From Planctomycetota bacterium (lineage in GTDB: Bacteria; Planctomycetota; UBA1135; GCA-002686595): 64,000 bases of DNA. A model generated the notes under the pieces. That model was not told where the DNA came from and did no database searches. It saw only the letters and a program-made list of their open reading frames with translations. Made by a program: the position numbers and the translations under genes. Below are positions 50,633 through 59,197 of the stretch, piece after piece (the first letter of the stretch is position 1; each line of letters starts with the position of its first letter). The stretch covers positions 1 through 64,000 of the forward strand of contig JADHOC010000003.1 in NCBI GenBank assembly GCA_016779205.1. The letters run 5' to 3'.

Positions 50633-52201
50633 TCAGCGCCCCTCTTCGTCCTTGGCCGCGCCGGCGCCAGCCGCCACCGCGTAGAGGTGCGTGTGGGTGC
50701 CCACGTAGAGGACCCCGTTCGCCGCGATGACCGAGGCGTAGACCGGGCTGACCATGTCGACCTCGACCATCTCCTTCTTGGGGTCGGCGTCCTTGCGTGC
50801 CGGCAGGATCGTCAGGAAGCCGTCCTCGTTGCCGATGTAGACCTTGCCGTCCGCCACGAAGGGCGAGGCCCAGATGTGGCCCTTGGTGTCGTAGACCCAG
50901 TACTCCTCACCGGTCAGCGCGTCGAGGCAGTAGACGTAGCCCGAGAAGTCGGAGGCGAAGACCATCCCGTCGTAGACCGCGAGGGTCGAGAGCGAGCGGT
51001 TGATCTTGGAGTAGTTCCACAGCTGCTTGCCCGTGTGGTCGAGGCACACGAGGTTGCCCACGCCCGGGCCGTGCTCGGGGTCCTGACCGATGGGCGCGTA
51101 GACCTTGCCGTCGTGGACGATGGGCGTGGCGAGGACCTCGCTGGGACCGTCGCGGTCGGTGTACTTGATGGGCTCGCCGTCCTTCATCCGGTACTCGGGG
51201 AGGTTCGCGTCGAAGCGCCAGGCCTCGTCCAGGATCGGCCAGCCGTCCGGTCCCTCGATGGGCTCCGGCTTGAAGGCGTAGAGCCAGCCGTCGGGACCGC
51301 CGAAGATGCACAGCTCGGTCTCGCCCTTGCGCAGGTAGGCCGGCGAGGACCAGTTGGAGTGGAAGATGCGCGAGGAGCAGCCCGAGGCCTCCTCGCCGAT
51401 CAGCGCGCCGGTCTTCTTGTCGAGGAGCAGCAGGCTCGGGGCGTTGGGCGCCGGGGTCTCCACGTGGCCGTAGTCGACCCCGTTGGACGAGGTGACCCAC
51501 AATCGCTCCCCCGCCACCAGCACCGCGCTGGTGGTGATGTTGTGCGGGAACACGCCGCACTCGTCGATCATGTTGAACACCCACAGGATGTCGGCGTCCG
51601 TCTCGGTCACCTCCATGGGGTCCGTGGACGGCCAGGCCATGTACAGCCCCTCGTCCTGGTAGCCCTGGTTGCCGTTGGCCATGCCGTGCACGTCGAGGCA
51701 CATGACCTCGCAGCGGTTGGTGACGATGTAGACCTCGTCCCCGTCCACCGTCGGCGAGCAGCAGATGCCCAGGTACTCCCAGTCCGACACCTTGCCCGTG
51801 CCGAGCTTCGGCACGTTGAGCTGCCAGATGAAGTCGCCGGTCTTCTCGTCCAGGCAGTAGACCGTCGAGCGGTCCCCCTTGAAGCGCGGGTCCCGGGGCG
51901 AGTCGTTGTTCGTCCCGACGAAGATGCGTCCGCCCGAGACCGTGGGGTTCCCGTAGCTCTGGGAGCCGAGCTTGGCGACCCACTGGACGTTCTTGGTCGT
52001 GGAGCGGTCCACCTCGTCCGTGCCCGGCTTGAAGTCTCCGGCGGTGAAGTCGCCGGGGAGCCCGGTGACCGTCGACGCCATGTTGCGGGACTCCCCGCCG
52101 CCCCACGCGGGCCAGTCCTGGGCGGACGCGGCGGCGGTCGATCCGAGGGCGAACAGCGAGAGGCTGGCGACGCCAGCGAGGGTGCGAAGGTGCCTAGTCA
52201 T
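50633..52201 (-). CDS. Exported PQQ-like beta-propeller with adjacent Cys pair
   Basis: This 522-residue protein has signal peptide MTRHLRTLAGVASLSLFALG (cleaved near SAQ) and eight PQQ_2-type blades (YCLDEKTGDFIWQL, MDG/VDGDEVYI, VCLDHTGKQLWNY). Adjacent Cys residues at 147-148 (GICCSP) recall the vicinal disulfide of quinoprotein methanol dehydrogenases. The following residues differ from the classic motif, so PQQ binding is unproven. Extra Cys residues occur at 164 and 168. The start overlaps the previous stop by eight bases (ATGACTAG). Its place in the set suggests an extracytoplasmic redox step on the imported compound or its precursor. Confidence 0.86.
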   Translation of the reverse strand: MTRHLRTLAGVASLSLFALGSTAAASAQDWPAWGGGESRNMASTVTGLPGDFTAGDFKPGTDEVDRSTTKNVQWVAKLGSQSYGNPTVSGGRIFVGTNNDSPRDPRFKGDRSTVYCLDEKTGDFIWQLNVPKLGTGKVSDWEYLGICCSPTVDGDEVYIVTNRCEVMCLDVHGMANGNQGYQDEGLYMAWPSTDPMEVTETDADILWVFNMIDECGVFPHNITTSAVLVAGERLWVTSSNGVDYGHVETPAPNAPSLLLLDKKTGALIGEEASGCSSRIFHSNWSSPAYLRKGETELCIFGGPDGWLYAFKPEPIEGPDGWPILDEAWRFDANLPEYRMKDGEPIKYTDRDGPSEVLATPIVHDGKVYAPIGQDPEHGPGVGNLVCLDHTGKQLWNYSKINRSLSTLAVYDGMVFASDFSGYVYCLDALTGEEYWVYDTKGHIWASPFVADGKVYIGNEDGFLTILPARKDADPKKEMVEVDMVSPVYASVIAANGVLYVGTHTHLYAVAAGAGAAKDEEGR

Positions 52202-54440
52202 TGGGGGTCACGCTCAGGTTGTCCATGTAGATGGTGTAGCGGCTCTGCGGGGTGAAGCCGTACAGGCCCGCTGCGCCGCAGCGGTGTCCGTGGGGGTCGG
52301 TGGCCTCGAGGGTCCAGGCCTCGGGCTCCGCCTCGCCGCGCGGCCAGACCTTGCCGCGGACGACGGCGCTGCCGTCGTCCTGCAGGTCCACGCGCGTCTT
52401 CAGCGTGTACCAGGTGCCCGCCTTCCAGCGGTACTTCACGCTCTGCTTGAAGTGCTCCATGTTGGAGCTGACCTCGAGCTCCTGGTAGTTGCCCTTCAAG
52501 ACGAACTGGTAGCGCTGGTTCACGACCCCGGGCGAGGAGAGCGTCCGGCGGTTGCCGTCCGACATCACGTCCACCTGGACCGTGTAGTTCGAGTCGTCGG
52601 CGGCGCCGAAGAGGGTCATGGTCCGCTGGAACAGCGGGTTGGCCATGTTGCGCGTCAGTAGCCGCTCGCCGTCCTTGTCGATGATCTTCCACTTCAGGCG
52701 GCCGCCGAGCCACTCGCCCGGAGGGAAGGCGAAGGTGCCCTCGCCCTGGTTCAGCTGGAACCCCGAGAAGTCCTGGGCGAAGGGGAGGCTCGGCACGACC
52801 CGCACCCGGGCGGCGCCCGCCGACCCGTCGAGCTTGACCATCGCCTTGCCGGCGCCGGGGTTGGCCGCGACCCAGGTCCCGTCGGCCTGCTTCTCCGCGA
52901 GGGGCGCCTTCTGGCGCGCGGCCACGGTGACCTCCGCCTCGGTGGACGGTACCCGCTTCACGACGCGCCCGGAGGCGTCGAGCCAGCGGAGCTCGAGGTC
53001 GATGGACTCGCCCACGCGCACGGACTGGTCGAAGGGGACCACCTGCAGCTGGGTCGGCTCCCCGAGCTCGGGGGCCGCGGCCGCATCCCACTGCTGGGCG
53101 GGCCAGGCCGGCAGCTCCGCGGGCTCCTCGGTGAAGCAGTGGAGGCGCTCGGTGCTGTGGACGTAGACGCGGCCCCCGGCGATGGCCGGGGCGCCCAGGC
53201 AGCTGCCGCCGAGGTTGGCGACCCCGAGCTTGGCCGCCCGGCTCCCGCCGAGGGCGAGCACGTGGAAGGTGCCGTCCGCGAGGGGGATGTAGAGCTTGTT
53301 GTCGCCGTAGGCGGGTGAGGCGTGGAGCTGGCTGTCCCCCAGCTTCTCGTGCCACATGACCTCGCCGTTGTTCACGTTGATCGCGTTCAACTCCCCGGTC
53401 AGGGTGGTGGCGAACACCGTGTCCCCCACGAGGATCGGCGAGCTGGTGAAGGCCACCAGGTCGTTACGCCACAGCTCCGCCGACTTCGGGAGCACGCCGT
53501 CCTCCCCGGGCTTCGCGGTCAGGTCCAGGGCGACCATCCGGCCGATGACGCTGGAGTCACGGTTCTCCTTACCGTGGATGATGATCAGCTTGTCCCCGTG
53601 GATGAGGGCGCTCGAGTTGATGCCGCCGATGCTGAAGGGGTACTGCCAGAGCACCTCGCCGGTCATGGCGTCCACGCAGGACGTGTAGCCGCCGCCCATG
53701 CCCGCGTAGAACACGAAGCGGCCGTCGCGGAGCTCCACGATGGGCATGGAGAAGGAGCTGTCCTTGGGCGGGCCGCCCGGCGTCGCGCCCCACACCACCT
53801 CGCCGGTGAACTTGTCGAAAGCGTAGAACCGGTCCCGGGCCGGCCCGTAGTCCGGCCCCCACGCCGCGAAGATGAAGTGGACGATGACCAGGTCCCCCAC
53901 GATCATCGGCGCGCCGACCCGCCCGTTGGGGAAGGTCAGCCGGCCGAGGTCCTCCATCATGGACCGCTGCCAGAGCAGCTCTCCGTCCGGGGTGAAGCCG
54001 TGGATGAGGCCCGGACCGGTGAGGGCGAACACGTTGCCGGTCTCGGGATCCACGGTCGGGCTGCCGATGGCGTAGCGCGTGTAGATGACGTCGCTGATGA
54101 AGTCCGGGAAGCGGCGGGTCCAGAGCTCCTTGCCCGTGGCGGCGTCCAGGCAGAAGAGGACCTCCTGCAGGGTCTCCCCCTTGCCGTCGTAGCCGAGGCC
54201 GAAGAGCTTGCCGTCGGCGATGACCGGCGTGCCGCGGCCGGCCATCTCGTAGGTCCAGGCCAGGTTCTTCTCGAGGTCCGGCGCGCCCGGCAGGCCCGTC
54301 TCCGCCGAGGTCCCGTTCTGGTCGGGGCCGCGCCAGCTGAGCCAGCCGCGGGGGCCTTCCTGAGCCGAAGCACAGGAGATGAGGGACGCGAGCGCGAGGA
54401 GCGTCGCGGACGCCTGGTGGAGGGCCGGTCGAGGGATCAT
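52194..54440 (-). CDS. Large exported PQQ-like protein with extra C-terminal beta-domain
   Basis: This 748-residue protein has a signal region (MIPRPALHQASATLLALASL, then ISCASAQ; lipoprotein or normal cleavage both possible). Residues about 35-450 form a PQQ-like propeller (GWLSWRGPDQNGTSAETGL opening; LDAATGKELWTRRF blades). The last 290 residues are beta-rich and resemble a concanavalin-like/jelly-roll fold (YTVQVDVMSDGNRRTL, KAGTWYTLKTRVDLQDDG). It is the first gene of the seven-gene minus-strand set. The frame is open upstream to 54662; ATG 54440 starts the signal. Such long propeller-plus-domain proteins are of unknown function. Confidence 0.85.
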   Translation of the reverse strand: MIPRPALHQASATLLALASLISCASAQEGPRGWLSWRGPDQNGTSAETGLPGAPDLEKNLAWTYEMAGRGTPVIADGKLFGLGYDGKGETLQEVLFCLDAATGKELWTRRFPDFISDVIYTRYAIGSPTVDPETGNVFALTGPGLIHGFTPDGELLWQRSMMEDLGRLTFPNGRVGAPMIVGDLVIVHFIFAAWGPDYGPARDRFYAFDKFTGEVVWGATPGGPPKDSSFSMPIVELRDGRFVFYAGMGGGYTSCVDAMTGEVLWQYPFSIGGINSSALIHGDKLIIIHGKENRDSSVIGRMVALDLTAKPGEDGVLPKSAELWRNDLVAFTSSPILVGDTVFATTLTGELNAINVNNGEVMWHEKLGDSQLHASPAYGDNKLYIPLADGTFHVLALGGSRAAKLGVANLGGSCLGAPAIAGGRVYVHSTERLHCFTEEPAELPAWPAQQWDAAAAPELGEPTQLQVVPFDQSVRVGESIDLELRWLDASGRVVKRVPSTEAEVTVAARQKAPLAEKQADGTWVAANPGAGKAMVKLDGSAGAARVRVVPSLPFAQDFSGFQLNQGEGTFAFPPGEWLGGRLKWKIIDKDGERLLTRNMANPLFQRTMTLFGAADDSNYTVQVDVMSDGNRRTLSSPGVVNQRYQFVLKGNYQELEVSSNMEHFKQSVKYRWKAGTWYTLKTRVDLQDDGSAVVRGKVWPRGEAEPEAWTLEATDPHGHRCGAAGLYGFTPQSRYTIYMDNLSVTPND

Positions 54441-54687
54441 GCGGTCCAGTGGATGCGGGGGGAGCAGCCGCGCCGCGCGGGTCGGGCGGGGCGCGCGATC
54501 GAACGGCAGCATGGTACTCGCTCGGGGCCGAGGGGTCGGGCCCGCAGGCCTCCGCGGGCCCCCTTTGCCTGGACCTTTCACAGCGCCTCCTTCCTGGCGT
54601 GGCCGCCCCCTCGGGAACGGTCCCGCACGCCGATCCCTCAGGCGAGCGACGCCAGCGCCCACCCGGGGGCCACGCGCCCGGGCAGCC

Positions 54688-55854
54688 TCACGCTCCCATC
54701 ATCCGCTGGAACCCGTCGAGGATGCGTCGAACCGCTCGCTCCACCTCGTCCTCGGTGGTCGTCCGGCCGAGGGAGAAGCGCACGCTACCCACGACCGCCG
54801 CCGGGTCGTGCCCCAGCGCCCGTAGCACGTGGCTGCGCTCCAGGCTCGCGCTGGTGCAGGCCGCGGCGGTCGAGGCGCAGACGTCCGGCAGCGCCTTGAG
54901 GAGGTCGTCCCCGTCGATGCCCGGGAACGCCAGGTTGGAGTGCCCGGCCAGGCGATCGGAGGGATCGCCGATGACCTTCAGGCCGGGGACGGCGTCGCGG
55001 AGGGCCCCTTCGAACCGGTCGCGCAGCGCCCCCACGCGGGCGGCCTCCCCGCTCCGCTCGGCCTCTGCCAGGCGAGTCGCCGCCCCGAGCCCCACGATGC
55101 CCGGCACGTTCAGCGTCCCCGAGCGCCGCCCGCCCTCATGCCCGCCGCCCTCGAGCAGCGGCTCCACCCGCACGCGGGGTCGCTTGCGGCGCAGGTAGAG
55201 CGCCCCCACTCCCTTGGGCCCGTAGAGCTTGTGGGCCGAGAGGCTGAGGAGGTCCACCGAGGCCTCGTCCACGTCCAGGGGCTCCTTGCCGAAGGTCTGG
55301 GTGGCGTCCGTGTGAAACAGCGCGCCGTGCTCCCTGCAGCGCGCGCCGATCTCGGCGATGGGGTGCCGTCCGCCGGTCTCGTTGTTCGCGCTCATGAGGG
55401 ACACCAGCAGCACCCCGCGCGCGAGCTCCTCTTCCAGCCGGCCGAGGTCCAGGTGCCCCTCGCGGTCCACCCCGAGCCGCACCACCTCGAAGCCCTCGGC
55501 CTCGAGCGCGGCGAGGGGGTCGAGGACCGCATGGTGCTCGGTCACGCAGGTGACCACCCGGCGCGGACGCCGGGCGTGGGCCTGGGCCCGGGCCACCCCG
55601 CGCAGGGCCAGGTTGTTGGACTCGGTGGCGCCGCTGGTGAAGACCACCTCCCGGGGGTCGGCGCCGAGGGCCAGGGCCACGCGGCCGCGGGCCTCCTCCA
55701 CCGCCCCGGAGGCCTCGCGGCCCGCGGAATGGGGGCTCGATGCGTTCCCGAAGGAGCCCTGGAGGAAGGGGAGCATGGCCTCGAGCACGCGCGGATCCAG
55801 GGGCGTGGTCGCGGCGTGGTCGAGGTAGATGGTGTCGCGTCGTTCTTCCGGCAA
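54688..55854 (-). CDS. Cysteine desulfurase (NifS/IscS family)
   Basis: This 388-residue PLP enzyme converts cysteine to alanine and an enzyme-bound persulfide for Fe-S cluster or tRNA thiolation. It begins YLDHAATTPLDP, with SGATESNNLALRG, the PLP Lys at about 209 in SAHKLYGPKG, and the catalytic Cys at about 333 in ACTSASLERS. That Cys loop is of the IscS/NifS type. The start is a TTG at 55854 with GGGAG six bases upstream; the frame is open further but upstream residues are not conserved-looking. No Fe-S scaffold gene is adjacent. It is divergent from a PQQ-like gene. Confidence 0.92.
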   Translation of the reverse strand: MPEERRDTIYLDHAATTPLDPRVLEAMLPFLQGSFGNASSPHSAGREASGAVEEARGRVALALGADPREVVFTSGATESNNLALRGVARAQAHARRPRRVVTCVTEHHAVLDPLAALEAEGFEVVRLGVDREGHLDLGRLEEELARGVLLVSLMSANNETGGRHPIAEIGARCREHGALFHTDATQTFGKEPLDVDEASVDLLSLSAHKLYGPKGVGALYLRRKRPRVRVEPLLEGGGHEGGRRSGTLNVPGIVGLGAATRLAEAERSGEAARVGALRDRFEGALRDAVPGLKVIGDPSDRLAGHSNLAFPGIDGDDLLKALPDVCASTAAACTSASLERSHVLRALGHDPAAVVGSVRFSLGRTTTEDEVERAVRRILDGFQRMMGA

Positions 55855-55860
55855 GGGGCG

Positions 55861-55865
55861 CTCCC
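55861..55865 (-). promoter_or_regulatory. Ribosome binding site supporting a TTG start
   Basis: GGGAG on the minus strand lies six bases before TTG 55854 and fits the expected NifS/IscS N-terminus. It decides that start. Confidence 0.5.
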
Positions 55866-55989
55866 GTGGGTCGCGCCGAAGGATAGGTCCTCCTCGTTTC
55901 CTTTGCTGGGAGTCCTCCCCCTTCCAGGCCGCGCCGACCCAGCGACGCTGCGCCAAATTGGTCGCGCGAGGCTATCCTCAAGCTCAGCC

Positions 55990-57300
55990 ATGAACCTCAC
56001 GCACCGCCACGCCACCAAGCTCGCCCTCCTCGCCCTCCTCGCTGCCCCCGCAGTGTCTTCCGCAGTGTCTTCCGCTGGGGCCTCCGCTGGGGCCTCCGAC
56101 TGGCCGTCGTGGCGCGGGCCCACCGGCGACGGGGTGATCCCCTCCTCCAACACGCCCCTGAAGTGGAGCGCCGAGGAGAACGTGAAGTGGAAGGTGGCCC
56201 TTGGCATGCCCGCCAACGGGAGCCCCGTGGTCCTGGGGGACCGGATCTTCCTCACCACCCCCGAGGACGCCGAGGGCAAGGGCCGCACCCTGGAGTGCTA
56301 CGCCCGCGCGGACGGCAAGCGCCTGTGGGCGCGCACGGTGCAGGTCGACGAGAAGATGCCGACCCACGAGACCAACCCCTACTGCGGCACCACCCCCGCG
56401 GTGAGCGGCGACCGGGTCGTGGTGTGGCACGCCACGGCGGGCCTGCACTGCTACGACCTCGAGGGCGAGTCCGTCTGGTCCCGCGACCTGGGCGAGTTCC
56501 GGCATATCTGGGGCTACGGCACCTCCCCCGTCATCCGCGAGGGCGTCGTCTACCTCAACACCGGCCCCGGCGCCCGGACGTTCATGACGGCCATCGACCT
56601 GAAGTCCGGCGAGACCCTCTGGGAGACGGACGAGCCCGACGTTCGCACCCCCGAGGAGCTGGAGAGCCGCCGCATCGCCGGCTCGTGGTGCACCCCGATC
56701 ATCACCGAAGACGGGGACCGCCCCCTCCTCGTCTGCGGCCAGCCCACCCGCGTGGTGGCCTACGACCTCGAGACGGGCTCCATCGCCTGGACCTGCGACG
56801 GCATCCGCGGCACCCGCGGCAACCTCACCTACTCCTCCCCCGTGGTCGCCGGCGACACCTGCGTCTTCGTGGGCGGCTGGCAAGGCCCGACCCTCGGCGT
56901 GAAGCTCGGCGCCACCGGCCCCGAGCCGGGGTCCCGGCAGCTCTGGCGCCACGCCGGCCAGATGAGCAACTGCGCCTCGGGCGCCTACATGAACGGCCGC
57001 ATCTTCATCCCGGACATGCGGGGCATCCTCTGGTGCATCGACCCCGCGACGGGGCTCCCGGACTGGAAGGAGCGCGTGGCGCGGGGCGGCACCTGGGGCT
57101 CCATCGTCAGCGCCGGGGACCGCATGTACCTCTTGGCCCAGTCCGGCACCACCGTGGTCTTCAAGGCGGACAAGGAGGGGCTCGAGGTCCTCGCCGAGAA
57201 CGAGATCGACGAGCGCACCAACTCGACCCTCGCCGTGGTCGATGGGGAGATCTTCCTCCGCACCCACGAGCACCTCTACTGCATCGCCGCGCCCCGCTAG
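55990..57300 (+). CDS. Exported PQQ-like beta-propeller protein
   Basis: This 436-residue protein has signal peptide MNLTHRHATKLALLALLAAP and the familiar opening WPSWRGPTGDGV, followed by seven or eight PQQ_2 blades (IDLKSGETLWETD, YDLETGSIAWTCD, IDPATGLPDW). The region just after the signal (56050-56097) consists of two 12-base units, each exactly doubled, giving VSSAVSSAGASAGAS. That is a recent-looking expansion in a tolerant linker. The ATG at 55990 starts the signal. It is divergent from the cysteine desulfurase. Function unknown; it is the fifth such protein in the window. Confidence 0.86.
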   Translation: MNLTHRHATKLALLALLAAPAVSSAVSSAGASAGASDWPSWRGPTGDGVIPSSNTPLKWSAEENVKWKVALGMPANGSPVVLGDRIFLTTPEDAEGKGRTLECYARADGKRLWARTVQVDEKMPTHETNPYCGTTPAVSGDRVVVWHATAGLHCYDLEGESVWSRDLGEFRHIWGYGTSPVIREGVVYLNTGPGARTFMTAIDLKSGETLWETDEPDVRTPEELESRRIAGSWCTPIITEDGDRPLLVCGQPTRVVAYDLETGSIAWTCDGIRGTRGNLTYSSPVVAGDTCVFVGGWQGPTLGVKLGATGPEPGSRQLWRHAGQMSNCASGAYMNGRIFIPDMRGILWCIDPATGLPDWKERVARGGTWGSIVSAGDRMYLLAQSGTTVVFKADKEGLEVLAENEIDERTNSTLAVVDGEIFLRTHEHLYCIAAPR

Positions 57301-57337
57301 CCGCAGACGGAAGCCGCAGACGAGAGCCGCAGACGGC
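57299..57337. repeat. Three tandem 13-bp units (AGCCGCAGACGRN)
   Basis: The unit AGCCGCAGACG plus two variable bases repeats three times with exact 13-base period, starting within the stop codon of the PQQ-like gene. A GGCCCGGGCC palindrome follows at 57335-57344. It sits in a 62-base convergent gap. Confidence 0.75.
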
Positions 57338-57362
57338 CCGGGCCTGTCCCCTGGCGGAGGAG

Positions 57363-58103
57363 CTACTCCTGGGGGATGTGCTTGGTGAGGTCGAAGCGCC
57401 GTATCCGCTCGCCCACGACATAGGCCAGGCCGACGTCGCCGGGCTCGAGGTCCTCGCGTGCTCCGGCGGTGAATTCTGCCGTCCGTCCCCCCGGCAGCCG
57501 GGCCTGGATCGTCCTGGCATGGCGCCGCTTCCTCCCCACGCGGAAGGTCTCCAGCGGGCCCACCCCCAGCACGGCGATGGCCTCGCATGAGATGTCCTGC
57601 TTGCGAACCCGTGGCATGGACCCGACGCGCCCATGAATCCGGAAGATCAGGAAGACCAGGAGCAGGAGCCCGGCGGCGAACACAAGTCGCGGGTTGAGGC
57701 TCGGATGAAGGTACTTCAGGACACTGGCCACGCCGCCGAACGAGACCAGCGTCAAGAGGACCATCCTCTTGAGTCCCGGGACTTCCCCCCAGGAGGGCGG
57801 TCGAGGCGGACGGTTGGCCCTCTGCCGCTCCCGGGATGACTCCGCCCGAGAGAGCGCCAGGTCGATGAGGCGGTCGCGGTTCTCGTGGACATCAAATTGC
57901 CGCTGGGATCGGCGATCGAACTCCTCCCAGGAGAGCTCGGCTCCGCAAAACCGGCAGGTCTCCTCGCCCCTGGAGGAGGGGGCAGAACCGCATTCGCCGC
58001 AGAGCGGGAAGTCGCGGGAGGGGGAAGCTGCGGATGAGAACCCATGCGCCGGAGCCCCGGCGTCGAGAACGGAGGCGCTCCCCGCCTCCCTGGCCGTGGC
58101 CAT
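57363..58103 (-). CDS. Zinc-ribbon membrane protein, paralogue B
   Basis: This protein of about 246 residues has a CxxC...CxxC zinc ribbon (FPLCGECG, then CRFCG), a charged linker, two membrane helices (MVLLTLVSFGGVASVLKYL and LVFAAGLLLLVFLIF), and a C-terminal domain (SCEAIAVLGVGPLETF ... EPGDVGLAYVVGERI). The start at ATG 58103 has GGAGG about ten bases upstream. The frame stays open to 58436, and an alternative GTG start is at 58253. The residues in that extension match the C-terminal domain of this same protein and belong to paralogue A. The two genes are therefore a tandem duplicate. Function unknown; the C-terminal domain may be a small beta-domain on the membrane surface. Confidence 0.72.
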   Translation of the reverse strand: MATAREAGSASVLDAGAPAHGFSSAASPSRDFPLCGECGSAPSSRGEETCRFCGAELSWEEFDRRSQRQFDVHENRDRLIDLALSRAESSRERQRANRPPRPPSWGEVPGLKRMVLLTLVSFGGVASVLKYLHPSLNPRLVFAAGLLLLVFLIFRIHGRVGSMPRVRKQDISCEAIAVLGVGPLETFRVGRKRRHARTIQARLPGGRTAEFTAGAREDLEPGDVGLAYVVGERIRRFDLTKHIPQE

Positions 58104-58436
58104 CGGGCTTGGGCCTCCGCCTTGCTCTGGTCCGGTAGCAAGGGCACTCACGTCCTCCGACAGGTGCATACGGCGGTCGAAGCTGACGATCTCATGACCG
58201 AGGGTATGAGCCAGGCCCACGTCGCCAGCGTGGAGGTCCTCACTCACCCCCACCTTGAACCTCCGCGTGCGCTGGCGGGTCAGCCGTGCCGTGACCCTTC
58301 GAACGCGACGCGGCCTCAGCCCCCAGAGGGTCTCCGGGGGTCCCAGCTCCAGGACGCAGATGGCGGCGGCCCACTGGCGCTTCCCCCGTCCCCTTCTGTC
58401 CCGACCCCGTAAGCGCTCGTTGGCGCCCTCGACGAC
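58104..58436 (-). pseudogene. Orphaned C-terminal part of paralogue A
   Basis: Reading on from the TAA at 58437-58439 in the same frame gives AAAICVLELGPPETLWGL ... DLHAGDVGLAHTLGHEIVSF. This aligns with the C-terminal domain of paralogue B (AIAVLGVGPLETF ... EPGDVGLAYVVGERI). It has no start of its own before GTG 58253 and runs in frame into paralogue B. It is either untranslated, read through, or made as an N-terminal extension of B. Confidence 0.65.
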
Positions 58437-58811
58437 TTACAATGAGCCGTCGTAGCCGGCCAAGCCGAGGGCCTCGTTGCGTCCGAACAGCCAGGTCGCG
58501 CCCAGGGCACAGATCACGCCGATGACCATGGCCAGGGGCTCAAGGATCGGACCATCGTCTCCTTCAGGGAGGTCCCTCGCCGTGGCCTCGAGGAACTCCG
58601 GCGACGTCTCGACCTTCCAGAGCGCAGCGTCCACGACCTCAGCGCTCGCATCCCTGAGGACGACTCGCTTCCTCGAGAGGAGGTCGAAGTCCGCCCAGGA
58701 GAGCACCGTCCCACAGAATCGGCACGCCTCCTCCTCCCGGGTGGTCGGCGCGGCCCCGCAGCCCTGGCAGAGGGGAAAGGCCCGGGTGGAGTCGGTGGCA
58801 GGGGAGGGCAT
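58437..58811 (-). CDS. Zinc-ribbon membrane protein, paralogue A (N-terminal part)
   Basis: This 124-residue frame carries the same ribbon as paralogue B (FPLCQGCG, CRFCG), the same LSW-x-x-FD segment, and one hydrophobic helix (LAMVIGVICALGATWLF). It then ends at TAA 58437-58439. The second helix of B has no clear counterpart, and the C-terminal domain follows after the stop in the same frame. It may be a broken gene or a shortened functional protein of ribbon plus one membrane helix. The TAA is the only in-frame stop between the two ribbons. Confidence 0.6.
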   Translation of the reverse strand: MPSPATDSTRAFPLCQGCGAAPTTREEEACRFCGTVLSWADFDLLSRKRVVLRDASAEVVDAALWKVETSPEFLEATARDLPEGDDGPILEPLAMVIGVICALGATWLFGRNEALGLAGYDGSL

Positions 58812-59150
58812 CGCAGGGGGGTAAGGGGTCCCCGAGAGTAGTACCGGGATCCGAGTCCTGAGGATGCGCGACCTCGCAAAGGGTCGACCATCGGCTCTCC
58901 GCTGGCACCGACGCGCCAGGAGTCGCGGCCACGATGGACTCCAAAGAGCACGCCCCCTCTTGCTGGGCTGGGTGGCTCACCTGGCCCGCGCGGACAGCAG
59001 ACATCCGCCTCCGCTCCCTTCCCCAACCCGCCGCCTGCCCTGAACCCACCCCTACGCGCCCTCGACTGGATGGGCAACCACCGGTCCATTGGCCGCTTCA
59101 GCGACCCTTCTATGAGCCAGCAAGCGCCCGCCTCTACTGTTCCCCTGCAC

Positions 59151-59197
59151 CCCCAACGACCCGCTGCTCTGCCAACTGGCAGCTTGGATCGCTTATC
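59151..59197 (+). repeat. Dispersed 47-bp intergenic repeat, copy 2
   Basis: This copy matches 205-251 at 43 of 47 bases. The GCTGC/GCAGC stem arms and GCCA/TGGC arms are kept, while the bases between differ. Its right end overlaps a TTATCCAC 8-mer that copy 1 lacks. Confidence 0.75.
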
